From Alphaproteobacteria bacterium (GTDB lineage Bacteria > Pseudomonadota > Alphaproteobacteria > Caulobacterales > Hyphomonadaceae), in the NCBI GenBank assembly GCA_018827375.1, contig JAHJYW010000048.1, positions 153,002 to 217,001 of the forward strand: a stretch of 64,000 nt of DNA, read 5' to 3'. The translations under genes were made by a program, and so were the position numbers. Under the pieces are notes generated by a model. That model was not told the DNA's origin. It ran no database searches and saw only the letters and a list, made by a program, of their open reading frames with translations. Shown piece after piece: positions 1-7,405 of the stretch (position 1 is its first letter; each line of letters starts with the position of its first letter).

Positions 1-1638
1 CGTGAAATCAGGTGCATCCGGCAGCATGTCTGCGCCGCCGGGGTCTGCGTATGGCGGGGCGTTGAATTCCTCGAGGCTCTCAAGGCGCGTCGCGAGCGAG
101 GCGATCGCGCGCTGGACCGGCGAGAGGGATGCGGTTGACTGCGTCTGGATCTGCTCAAGCCGCTCGGAGACGCTGGACAGGGCATCCGACAGGCGCGCAT
201 CGGTGCGCTTGCGGTTCTCTTCCATATGCGTCGCCATTGCCTTGACGGCGTCGTCCTGGCGCTTCTGCAGGCGCGAGGCCACGGTCGCGACCTGCTCGCC
301 GATCTGCTCGATGGCATCGGCGCTGCGGGTTTCGCTTTGGGTCACGCGCTCGTCGACGCGCTCCGCCAGCGTATCAATGCGTGCGCTGACTGTTTCGCCT
401 AGCCGTTCGAACTGGGCGCGCATGGCTTCGGTGGCGGCTGTGTCGTCGCGTGATTCGACGTCGCGGATGCGCTCGTCGAAGCTGGACGACATGCGGTTGA
501 CCTGGCTCGAAACCGTTTCCATCGCGCGCGTCTGGCGCTCTTCGGTCGCGGCGAGGCGCTTCTGCACGTCGCTGAGGTCGGATTTGATCGTGGTTACGGC
601 GGTGCCGTCATAGCCTTCGGCGGCGCGGGAAATCTCGTCGGCCAGTTCCAGGCGGGCCTGATCGACTGTTTCGCGGACCGACTTGGTGAGGTCTTCGAAC
701 CTGGCCTCGAATTCGGCGCGCAGGCGGTCAGCCAGTTCCGGGTCGGAGGCTTGCGCGACCGCTTCGATACGGCTGTCGAGGCTGGTGAACGTGGATTCCA
801 GGCTTTTCAGGGCGGCGTCGGTCGTTGTCTCGGCGCGGTTCAGGCGGTCCTGGATGCGCAGCAGGGTGCCTTCCATGGATTCCAGCGCGCCGGAGACGTC
901 GGCCTCGACGGCTGAAAGGCGCTCGGCCACTTCCTTGGCGGCGCCCTGTGATTGCTTCTCAGCGTCCTGCACGGCCTTTTCGACGCGGGCAGCGGCATCC
1001 GACAGGGTCGACTGGACCTTGGTCTCCATGCCTTCGACGCGGTCGTGCAGGTCAGCAAAGCCGGATTCGACGCGGCCCTTGATGGCCTGCGTGTCGTTCT
1101 GCGCCATTTCGCTTTCTTCATAGACATGCGTGGCCAGCTTGCCGAGCGCATCCTCAAGCGATTTCAGGGCCTCAAGGTTCTGCTTGCCGGACTCGTCCTG
1201 CTCCAGACGGCGCACCTTTGATTGTAGTGCTTCATGCGTGCCGCGCAGCTCGTCGATCAGGCTCTCGACATGCCCGACCACGGCATGGCTGTTGCCTTCG
1301 GCCTGTTCCAGCTTGGCAACGAGGCCCAGCACGGTGTGGTCCATGCCTGTAATGGCCAGTGTCGAGCGGGCTTCGGCAGCCTCGATCCTGCGGGTAAGGC
1401 GGTCCAGCGTCGACGACGCTGTCGTCTGCTGCGGCTGCGGCGGTGCCATTTCAGAATGATTGCGGGATTGCGGCCGATACAGCGACGAAATCTCGTTCGG
1501 CAGGCTGTAATCGTCAGACATCAAAAGACGGTTGAGGTATTCACCAAGGGTGAGCCCCTCCGCACTGGCGGCTTCACGCGCAGCATCGCGCGCGCGTTGG
1601 TCAATGCCTTTGACACTCCAGGGCCCTGTCTGGTTCAT
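1..1638 (-). CDS. podJ: PodJ-like polar localisation factor, N-terminal part (cut by window edge)
   Basis: The minus-strand frame is open for 546 codons from ATG at 1638 to the window edge, so only the N-terminal part is present. The protein opens with MNQTGPWSVKGIDQRARDAA and then LTLGEYLNRLL near residues 30-40. This matches the conserved N-terminal helix of Caulobacter PodJ-type proteins (SPWSVKGID...GMTLGEWLN). From about residue 75 onward the sequence is a long Glu/Ala/Arg-rich coiled coil. PodJ organises the flagellar pole and the polar development machinery; the full family has a transmembrane segment and periplasmic SEL1/peptidoglycan-binding parts, which would lie outside this window. 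A GAGGGAG ribosome-binding site lies about 9 nt upstream. The family assignment rests on the first 45 residues, so a different long coiled-coil polar protein remains possible. Confidence 0.68.
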   Translation of the reverse strand, partial: MNQTGPWSVKGIDQRARDAAREAASAEGLTLGEYLNRLLMSDDYSLPNEISSLYRPQSRNHSEMAPPQPQQTTASSTLDRLTRRIEAAEARSTLAITGMDHTVLGLVAKLEQAEGNSHAVVGHVESLIDELRGTHEALQSKVRRLEQDESGKQNLEALKSLEDALGKLATHVYEESEMAQNDTQAIKGRVESGFADLHDRVEGMETKVQSTLSDAAARVEKAVQDAEKQSQGAAKEVAERLSAVEADVSGALESMEGTLLRIQDRLNRAETTTDAALKSLESTFTSLDSRIEAVAQASDPELADRLRAEFEARFEDLTKSVRETVDQARLELADEISRAAEGYDGTAVTTIKSDLSDVQKRLAATEERQTRAMETVSSQVNRMSSSFDERIRDVESRDDTAATEAMRAQFERLGETVSARIDTLAERVDERVTQSETRSADAIEQIGEQVATVASRLQKRQDDAVKAMATHMEENRKRTDARLSDALSSVSERLEQIQTQSTASLSPVQRAIASLATRLESLEEFNAPPYADPGGADMLPDAPDFT

Positions 1639-1725
1639 CCCCGATACTCCCTCAGCCGGCCCACCGGATATTAACGTTAAAGGCCGATTCGTTCACACTC
1701 GTTTACCGTGATGACAGGCTTGGTC

Positions 1726-1740
1726 TTAAAGCGAGGTTAA
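1726..1740. promoter_or_regulatory. CtrA-type full binding site
   Basis: TTAA-N7-TTAA (spacer AGCGAGG) lies in the 227-bp divergent gap between the podJ-like gene and the merR gene, about 90 nt upstream of the podJ-like start. This is the exact spacing of the CtrA consensus known from Caulobacter. A GANTC methylation site (GATTC, 1686-1690) sits between it and the podJ-like start. In Caulobacter podJ is cell-cycle controlled, so the context fits. Binding is inferred from the motif only. Confidence 0.55.
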
Positions 1741-1808
1741 AGGTAAATATTTTCCTGCGATCTGGTAACGTATGGCGTTTTCTGTTTACCAAGGGGCAAG
1801 TTTCCCCG

Positions 1809-1844
1809 TACGTTCGCGTAAAGTTGACGTTGACGTTCGCGTAA
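1809..1844. promoter_or_regulatory. Tandem LiuR-like MerR operators upstream of the merR gene
   Basis: Two imperfect palindromes share an ACG-N4-CGT core: TACGTTCGCGTAAA (1809-1822) and TTGACGTTCGCGTAA (1830-1844). The same core recurs at 4311-4326 in front of the second acyl-CoA dehydrogenase. MerR-family LiuR regulators of acyl-CoA catabolism are known to use TTTACG...CGTAAA-type palindromes. The sites lie 20-60 nt before the merR start, which suggests autoregulation. This is inference from motif recurrence. Confidence 0.55.
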
Positions 1845-1865
1845 GCCTTGGTCTAAGCTGACTAA

Positions 1866-2345
1866 ATGCATCACAAGACATCTCATATTTCCGCCGCCGA
1901 CAGCCGCACCTTCACGATTTCCGAGCTTGCCCGGGAATATGGTGTGACGCCACGTGCCCTTCGTTTTTACGAAGACAAGGACATGTTGCACCCGGCGCGC
2001 GATGGCATGACCCGGGTCTATTCGAACCGGGACCGTGCTCGCCTCACGATTATCGTGCGCCTCAAGCGTCTCGGTCTGCCGCTGGCAGATATTCGTGAAA
2101 TCCTCGACCTTTACGTGCTGGACGATGGCGAACGGGCTCAGAAGTACATGATGCTCGACAAGTTCCGGAAGCAGGTCAAAGAGCTGGAAGTCCAGCGCGA
2201 GGACATCGACACGGCGCTGACCGAACTGCGCAAAGGCATCCTCTGGCTTGAGGACCTTATCCAGAAAGTCGGTCCAAACGAAGAAGGCAAGCGTCAGGTC
2301 GCGGCCTATGAAGCGGTCGCCCGTCGCCAGCTCGACGAAGTCTGA
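1866..2345 (+). CDS. MerR-family transcriptional regulator, LiuR-like
   Basis: This is a 159-residue DNA-binding protein with an N-terminal winged helix-turn-helix (about residues 17-85: TISELAREYGVTPRALRFYE, then RLTIIVRLKRLGLPLADIRE). A coiled-coil dimerisation helix follows (about 95-145). There is no cysteine cluster of the metal-sensing MerR type, so an organic or acyl-CoA ligand is more likely. Size and position next to acyl-CoA dehydrogenases, thiolase and a FadB-like enzyme fit LiuR, the MerR-type repressor of branched-chain and fatty acyl-CoA degradation. Two candidate operators lie just upstream and a third precedes the second dehydrogenase. The family is clear; the LiuR assignment is an inference from context. 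Confidence 0.82.
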   Translation: MHHKTSHISAADSRTFTISELAREYGVTPRALRFYEDKDMLHPARDGMTRVYSNRDRARLTIIVRLKRLGLPLADIREILDLYVLDDGERAQKYMMLDKFRKQVKELEVQREDIDTALTELRKGILWLEDLIQKVGPNEEGKRQVAAYEAVARRQLDEV

Positions 2346-2367
2346 TCCACCTCCTTACCGAGGTTTT

Positions 2368-2430
2368 GGCAACTGGAACGACCTTTCTAGACGATTGCTC
2401 TAGAATGTTCGCCAGTTGCCATTTTTGTTT
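2368..2430 (+). terminator. Long nested inverted repeat with T-rich tail after merR
   Basis: GGCAACTGG (2368-2376) pairs with CCAGTTGCC (2412-2420). Inside it TTCTAGA (2385-2391) pairs with TCTAGAA (2399-2405) around a 7-nt loop. ATTTTTGTTT follows immediately. It could form a stem of about 53 nt and terminate merR transcription, but its position just before the next gene's ribosome-binding site (AAGGAAG) also allows an operator or attenuator role. Confidence 0.5.
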
Positions 2431-2444
2431 ACAAGGAAGCTCAT

Positions 2445-4229
2445 ATGCCCCGTTACGACGCCCCCGTTCGCGATATGCAATTCATTCTTCATGAAGTGCT
2501 TCAGCTCCAGAACTATTCCAATCTGCCCGGTTTCGAGGACGCGACACCCGACCTGATCGATGCGATCCTGGAAGAGGGCGGCAAGTTCGCGAAGGAAGTG
2601 CTGTTCCCGCTGAACCATGTGGGCGACGTGCAGGGCTGCAAGCGCAATGACGATGCCAGCGTCAAGACGCCGGACGGGTTTCCCGAAGCGTTCAACATGC
2701 TGGTCGAGAATGGCTGGCCGCTCCTGACCAAGGATCCCGCCATGGGCGGGCAGGGCCTGCCGCAGGTCGTCGGTCTTGCCTGGGGCGAGATGATTTCCTC
2801 GGCCAACATGGCCTTTGGCATGTATCCGGGGCTGACCGGCGGCGCCTATGAGGCGCTGATGGCGGGTGGCTCGGACGAGCAGAAACAGATGTACGGCCCC
2901 AATATGGCGAGCGCCAAATGGGCCGGCACGATGAACCTGACCGAGCCGCAGTGCGGCACGGATCTCGGCCTGATCAAGACGAAGGCCGTGCCCCAGGCGG
3001 ATGGCAGCTATAAGATCACCGGCCAGAAGATCTGGATTTCCGGCGGCGAGCAGGACCTGACCGAAAACATCATTCACCTTGTGCTTGCCCGGATCGAGGA
3101 CGCTCCGGAAGGCATCAAGGGCATCTCACTGTTCGTCGTGCCCAAGTATATCGTCAAGGAAGACGGCTCGCTGGGCGAGCGCAACGCTTGTTCCTGCGGT
3201 GGCCTCGAAGAGAAGATGGGCATCCACGGCAACGCGACCTGCGTCATGAACTATGACGGCGCGACCGGTTGGCTCGTCGGCGAAGAGCACAAGGGCATGC
3301 GCACCATGTTCGTCATGATGAACGAAGCCCGCCTCGGCGTCGGCCTGCAGGGCCTGTCGCAAGCCGAAATCGCCTATCAGAACGCCGCCGACTTCGCGAA
3401 GGACCGGGTTCAGGGCCGTTCGCTGAATGGCGCCAAGGCCCCGGAAAAAGTGGCCGATCCGATCATCGTCCACCCGGACGTGCGCCGCATGCTGCTCGAC
3501 CAGAAAGCCTTTATCGAGGGCGCCCGTGCCTTTGCCTACTGGACCGCTTTCCAAGGCGACCTGCAGCACAAGTCGACAGACGAAAAAATCCGCGAGCGGG
3601 CAGGGGACTATATGGCCCTGCTGACGCCGGTGGTAAAAGCCTACCTGACCCACAAGGGCTTCGAGAGCGCCAATATCGGCCTGCAGGTGCATGGCGGTTC
3701 GGGCTTCACCCGCGAGTGGGGCCTTGAGCAATATGTCCGCGATTGCCGCATCACCATGATCTATGAAGGCACGAACGGCATCCAGGCGCTCGACCTTGTC
3801 GGTCGCAAGCTGGCCAGCAATGGCGGCCGGGCCGTGTTCAGCTTCTTCGCCGAACTTGATGATTTCATCGGTATGGTGGGCGACGATGCCGAGCTGAAGC
3901 CCTTCATCGAAGGCCTGTCGACGGCGCGCGCCCAACTGCAGGAGGGCACAACCTGGCTGATGCAGAACGGCATGTCGGACTTCAACAATGCCGGCGCTTC
4001 CAGCCACGATTACCTGCACCTGTTCGGCCTGACGGCGCTGACGTATATGTGGGCGCGCATGGCCAAGGTGGCCATCGAGAAAAAGGCCGACGGCGAGCCT
4101 TTCTATGCCGAGAAGCTGCTGACCGGCCAATACTTCCTCGACCGCATGTTGCCGGATGCCGCTGCGCATCTCGCCAAGGTCAAGACCGGCGCCAAGTCAA
4201 TGATGGCGCTGACAGCCGACCAGTTCTGA
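2445..4229 (+). CDS. Acyl-CoA dehydrogenase, large (C-terminal-extended) class
   Basis: This 594-residue flavoenzyme oxidises an acyl-CoA to the trans-2-enoyl-CoA, the first step of beta-oxidation. At about 600 residues it belongs to the class with an extra C-terminal domain (acetyl-CoA dehydrogenase C-terminal-like), which also includes 3-methylmercaptopropionyl-CoA dehydrogenase DmdC. Visible motifs are the FAD-site segment MNLTEPQCGTDLGLIKTKA, KIWISGGEQD, and the catalytic loop MIYEGTNGIQALDL with Glu near residue 441. Start ATG has AAGGAAG six nt upstream. The substrate cannot be read from sequence; a medium- or long-chain acyl-CoA is likely from the neighbouring thiolase and FadB-like genes. 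It is first in the catabolic run. Confidence 0.9.
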   Translation: MPRYDAPVRDMQFILHEVLQLQNYSNLPGFEDATPDLIDAILEEGGKFAKEVLFPLNHVGDVQGCKRNDDASVKTPDGFPEAFNMLVENGWPLLTKDPAMGGQGLPQVVGLAWGEMISSANMAFGMYPGLTGGAYEALMAGGSDEQKQMYGPNMASAKWAGTMNLTEPQCGTDLGLIKTKAVPQADGSYKITGQKIWISGGEQDLTENIIHLVLARIEDAPEGIKGISLFVVPKYIVKEDGSLGERNACSCGGLEEKMGIHGNATCVMNYDGATGWLVGEEHKGMRTMFVMMNEARLGVGLQGLSQAEIAYQNAADFAKDRVQGRSLNGAKAPEKVADPIIVHPDVRRMLLDQKAFIEGARAFAYWTAFQGDLQHKSTDEKIRERAGDYMALLTPVVKAYLTHKGFESANIGLQVHGGSGFTREWGLEQYVRDCRITMIYEGTNGIQALDLVGRKLASNGGRAVFSFFAELDDFIGMVGDDAELKPFIEGLSTARAQLQEGTTWLMQNGMSDFNNAGASSHDYLHLFGLTALTYMWARMAKVAIEKKADGEPFYAEKLLTGQYFLDRMLPDAAAHLAKVKTGAKSMMALTADQF

Positions 4230-4240
4230 CGCTGACGGGG

Positions 4241-4260
4241 TGTGCGCATTCGCGCGCACA
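4241..4260 (+). repeat. Hairpin between the two acyl-CoA dehydrogenase genes
   Basis: TGTGCGC (4241-4247) and GCGCACA (4254-4260) form a perfect 7-bp stem with a 6-nt loop, 12 nt after the first dehydrogenase stop. No T-run follows, so it is not a typical intrinsic terminator. It may stabilise the 3' end or act as a weak terminator before the promoter of the next gene. Confidence 0.4.
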
Positions 4261-4310
4261 TCCCTGACGCAGCGTGACCACTGTGCAAGCGGCGGTCTGT
4301 TTCTTACATG

Positions 4311-4326
4311 TTTACGTGAACGTAAG
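4311..4326. promoter_or_regulatory. LiuR-like operator upstream of the LCAD-type dehydrogenase
   Basis: TTTACGTGAACGTAAG is a near-perfect palindrome with the ACG-N4-CGT core seen twice upstream of the merR gene. It ends 40 nt before the start codon at 4367, where an operator or activator site would be expected. This ties the regulator to the thioesterase-thiolase-FadB operon that begins here. Confidence 0.6.
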
Positions 4327-4366
4327 CGGCAAGTGCCGCAGCAAAAATCAAAGGGAAGAGTGAGTA

Positions 4367-5533
4367 ATGCGCGAGAGTCCATTGAATGTGCCGAAATCCA
4401 ACTGGCGCAATGACGAGGAGATGGACATTTTCTCCGACGCCGTGGCCCAGTTCTTTGAAAAGGAATGTGCGCCGCATATTCAGGCTTGGCGCAAGGCCGG
4501 CATCGTGCCGCGCGAAATCTGGACCAAGGCGGGCGAAATGGGCCTGCTCGGCGCGTCGGTGCCGGAAGAATACGGCGGCGCGGGCGGTGACTTCCGCCAT
4601 GAGGCCATCATCATCGAACAGCAGCAGTGGAAGGGCGTCGACGGCTTTGGCATCACGCTGCACAATGCCATCATCGCGCCTTACATCACCGCCTATGGCA
4701 CCGAAGACCAGAAGCAGCGCTGGCTGCCGAAAATCTGCACCGGCGAACTTGTCACCGCCATCGCGATGACCGAACCGGGCGCAGGCTCTGACCTTCAGGG
4801 CATGAAGACCACCGCCAAGAAAGACGGCGACAGCTACATCATCAATGGCTCGAAGACCTTCATCTCGAACGGCCAGACCGCCAACCTGATCCTGGTATGC
4901 TGCAAGACCGACCCGACCCAGGGCGCCAAGGGCATCTCGATCCTGTGCGTCGAGACCGACGGCCTCGAAGGTTTCGAGCGGGGCCGCAATCTCGAGAAAG
5001 TTGGCCAGCATGCGGCTGACACGTCCGAGCTGTTCTTCAATGACGTGCGCGTGCCCGCATCTGCGCTGCTCAGCGAGGAAGAGGGCAAGGGCTTCATCCA
5101 GCTGATGCAGAAACTGCCGCAGGAGCGTCATATCATCGGCTTGCAGGGCATCGGCATGATCGAGCGCGCGATCCACGAGACCGTCGAATATGTCAAAGGC
5201 CGCAAGGCGTTCGGTAAGACGATCTTTGATTTCCAGAACACGCAGTTCAAGCTCGCCGAAGCCAAGACCGAAGCGACTGTCGCAAAAGTGTTTGCAGATC
5301 ATTGTACAGAATTGCTGCTGAAGGGCGAACTTGATGCAGCAACAGCCTCCATGTCGAAATACTGGATCTCCGATCTCCAGTGTAAGATCATCGACGAGTG
5401 CCTCCAGCTGCACGGCGGCTTCGGCTATATGGACGAATATCCCATCGCCCAGATGTATGCCGATGCCCGCGTCCAGCGCATCTATGGCGGCGCCAATGAA
5501 GTCATGAAAATGCTCATCGCGAGGACGCTCTGA
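4367..5533 (+). CDS. Acyl-CoA dehydrogenase, LCAD-type
   Basis: This is a 388-residue FAD enzyme of the standard acyl-CoA dehydrogenase length. It resembles mitochondrial long-chain acyl-CoA dehydrogenase closely in the C-terminal half (KLPQERHIIG, YVKGRKAFGKTI, LQLHGGFGYMDEYPIAQMY, RIYGGANEVMKMLIARTL). The usual YEG loop glutamate is replaced by glycine (YGG). The likely catalytic base is Glu253 in LPQER, the helix-G position used by LCAD and isovaleryl-CoA dehydrogenase. The gene follows a LiuR-like operator and a GGGAAGAG ribosome-binding site. It is the first of a tight run with a thioesterase 6 nt downstream. Long-chain or branched acyl-CoA substrates are both compatible. Confidence 0.9.
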   Translation: MRESPLNVPKSNWRNDEEMDIFSDAVAQFFEKECAPHIQAWRKAGIVPREIWTKAGEMGLLGASVPEEYGGAGGDFRHEAIIIEQQQWKGVDGFGITLHNAIIAPYITAYGTEDQKQRWLPKICTGELVTAIAMTEPGAGSDLQGMKTTAKKDGDSYIINGSKTFISNGQTANLILVCCKTDPTQGAKGISILCVETDGLEGFERGRNLEKVGQHAADTSELFFNDVRVPASALLSEEEGKGFIQLMQKLPQERHIIGLQGIGMIERAIHETVEYVKGRKAFGKTIFDFQNTQFKLAEAKTEATVAKVFADHCTELLLKGELDAATASMSKYWISDLQCKIIDECLQLHGGFGYMDEYPIAQMYADARVQRIYGGANEVMKMLIARTL

Positions 5534-5539
5534 ACACAT

Positions 5540-5968
5540 ATGCCCGATAGCAAACGCATCACGGAAGTCTTCCCTCAGCCGAGCCCGTCCTCGACGTCGC
5601 TCGGCTTCAAGCTCCTGTCACTCGACATGAAGAAGTGGGAGGCCCGTGTGCGCTTTGAGGGCCGCCAGGAGTTCACCAATCCCGCAGGCGTGATCCAGGG
5701 CGGGTATCTCGTCGCCATGATGGATGATACGATTGGCATGTTGACCGGCATGAAGGCGGGCAAGCGCGCCCTGCCTTCGACCGTCGATCTCCACACGCAC
5801 TTCCTGCGACCCGTGCGTGTCGGCGTTATCGAAGTGGTCGCACGCCTGCGCAACATCGGCCGCGCGATGGTTTTCGCCGAGGCCGAACTTTTCGATTCCC
5901 GCGGCAAGGAAGCTGCCCGCTGTGCCGCGAGTCTCACGCTTAATCCGGTGCAAGGAACGAATACATGA
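5540..5968 (+). CDS. PaaI-type hotdog-fold acyl-CoA thioesterase
   Basis: This 142-residue single hotdog domain hydrolyses acyl-CoA (or aryl-CoA) thioesters to release CoA. The segment FTNPAGVIQGGYLVAMMDD (about residues 45-63) is the active-site region, with QGG in place of the more common HGG and Asp of MMDD as the probable catalytic acid. STVDLHTHFLRPV is the second conserved strand. It lies 6 nt after the LCAD-type dehydrogenase. Its stop overlaps the next start by 4 nt (ATGA), so it is translated in one operon. It probably relieves CoA sequestration when acyl-CoA accumulates. Confidence 0.85.
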   Translation: MPDSKRITEVFPQPSPSSTSLGFKLLSLDMKKWEARVRFEGRQEFTNPAGVIQGGYLVAMMDDTIGMLTGMKAGKRALPSTVDLHTHFLRPVRVGVIEVVARLRNIGRAMVFAEAELFDSRGKEAARCAASLTLNPVQGTNT

Positions 5969-6156
5969 GCGACAAGATGAAGTTTCTCATTCTTTGCATC
6001 TGCGGAGGTGTTTTGTCGGTTGTCTCGACAATCGAACTCTTCCGCCACGCCGATACGACACCGCTCTCATCGACCACGTCGCTATTTGCGGCCGTATGCC
6101 TGGGTTTCTGCGCCCGTTACGGCCTCAAGATGATCAAGAACTCTAAACGAATTTAA
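5965..6156 (+). CDS. Small two-helix membrane protein, unknown function
   Basis: This is a 63-residue protein with two probable transmembrane helices: FLILCICGGVLSVVSTIEL (about residues 7-25) and TTSLFAAVCLGFCARYGLKM (about 37-56). The ends are basic. It starts inside the thioesterase stop codon (ATGA overlap) and ends 15 nt before the thiolase, so it is embedded in the beta-oxidation operon. I do not recognise a family. Operon position suggests a role linked to fatty-acid use at the membrane, but nothing in the sequence shows it. Confidence 0.7.
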   Translation: MSDKMKFLILCICGGVLSVVSTIELFRHADTTPLSSTTSLFAAVCLGFCARYGLKMIKNSKRI

Positions 6157-6171
6157 TCAGGAGCCTCTCCC

Positions 6172-7377
6172 ATGAATGAAGCATATCTCTATGACGCCGT
6201 CCGCACCCCGCGCGGCAAGGGGAAGTCGTCCGGCTCCCTGCACGAAATCACCGCGCTGAGCCTTGGCACGCAAGTGCTGCAAGCCATCCGCGACCGGAAC
6301 AATATCGACACCGCCATGGTCGACGATGTCGTCTTCGGCTGCGTCTCGCCGGTTGGCGAGCAGGGCGGCGACATTGCCCGCATCGCGGTGCTGAACGCCG
6401 ATTATGCCGACACGACGGCTGGCGTGCAGGTTGACCGTTTCTGCGCCTCGGGCCTCGAAGCCTGCAACATGGCCGCCTCGAAAGTCATGACCGGCGAGGC
6501 CGACATGGCTATCGGCGGCGGCGTTGAAAGCATGAGCCGCGTGCCAATGGGCGCTGCTGGCGGTGCCTGGTCGTCCGACCCGCAGATCGCCATCAAGTCC
6601 TACTTCTCGCCGCAGGGCGTCGGCGCCGACACGATCGCCACCAAGTGGGGCTTCTCCCGCGATGACGTTGATGCCTTCGCTGTCGAGAGCCAGAAGCGCG
6701 CCGCGCGCGCCTGGAAAGAGGGCCGCTTTGCCAACTCCATCGTTCCCGTGAAGGACCAGATGGGCGGCATCCGCCTTGACCATGACGAGCACATGCGCCC
6801 GGAAGCCGACATGCAGTCGCTCGCCGCGCTGCAGCCATCCTTCCTTGGCATGGGCGCCATGGGCTTTGATGAAGTCATCAAGCAGCGCTACCCCGAGCTT
6901 GAGAAGATCAACCACGTCCACCACGCCGGCAACTCGTCGGGCATCGTGGATGGCGCTTCGGCTGTCCTCTTCGGCTCGAAGGAAATGGGCGAGCGCTTCG
7001 GCATGAAGCCCCGCGCCCGCATCCGCGCCATGGCTTCCATCGGCTCCGAGCCCGGCATCATGCTGACCGGCCCGACGGATGTTTCGCGCAAGGCGCTGAA
7101 GAAAGCCGGCATGAACCCGGAAGACATCGATCTCTATGAACTGAACGAGGCCTTCGCTTCGGTCGTTCTCCTGATGATGCACAACCTCAACATCCCGCAC
7201 GACAAGATGAACGTGAACGGCGGCGCCATCGCGATGGGCCACCCGCTCGGCGCAACCGGCGGCATGCTGATGGGCACCATGATCGACGAGCTTGAGCGGA
7301 CCGGCAAGGAAACCGCTCTCATCACGCTCTGCGTCGGCGCCGGCATGGGCACCGCGACCATCATCGAGCGCGTTTAA
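6172..7377 (+). CDS. Acetyl-CoA C-acyltransferase (thiolase), FadA-like
   Basis: This 401-residue thiolase cleaves 3-ketoacyl-CoA with CoA to acetyl-CoA and a shortened acyl-CoA, the last step of beta-oxidation. The acylated cysteine is Cys91 in [13 protein letters not shown]. The second active-site segment is [15 protein letters not shown] with His357, and the third is CVGAGMG with Cys387. AGGAG precedes the start by about 6 nt. The FadB-like gene begins 28 nt downstream, giving a fadA-fadB order. An acetoacetyl-CoA (biosynthetic) thiolase is less likely given the neighbours. Confidence 0.92.
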   Translation: MNEAYLYDAVRTPRGKGKSSGSLHEITALSLGTQVLQAIRDRNNIDTAMVDDVVFGCVSPVGEQGGDIARIAVLNADYADTTAGVQVDRFCASGLEACNMAASKVMTGEADMAIGGGVESMSRVPMGAAGGAWSSDPQIAIKSYFSPQGVGADTIATKWGFSRDDVDAFAVESQKRAARAWKEGRFANSIVPVKDQMGGIRLDHDEHMRPEADMQSLAALQPSFLGMGAMGFDEVIKQRYPELEKINHVHHAGNSSGIVDGASAVLFGSKEMGERFGMKPRARIRAMASIGSEPGIMLTGPTDVSRKALKKAGMNPEDIDLYELNEAFASVVLLMMHNLNIPHDKMNVNGGAIAMGHPLGATGGMLMGTMIDELERTGKETALITLCVGAGMGTATIIERV

Positions 7378-7405
7378 TCCTTACCCGAATTACTGGAAGA
7401 CAGAC

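Noticed and set aside
1671..1680. TTAACGTTAA palindrome near podJ-like gene
   Set aside because: The TTAA half-sites overlap too closely for a CtrA site; the properly spaced site is at 1726-1740.
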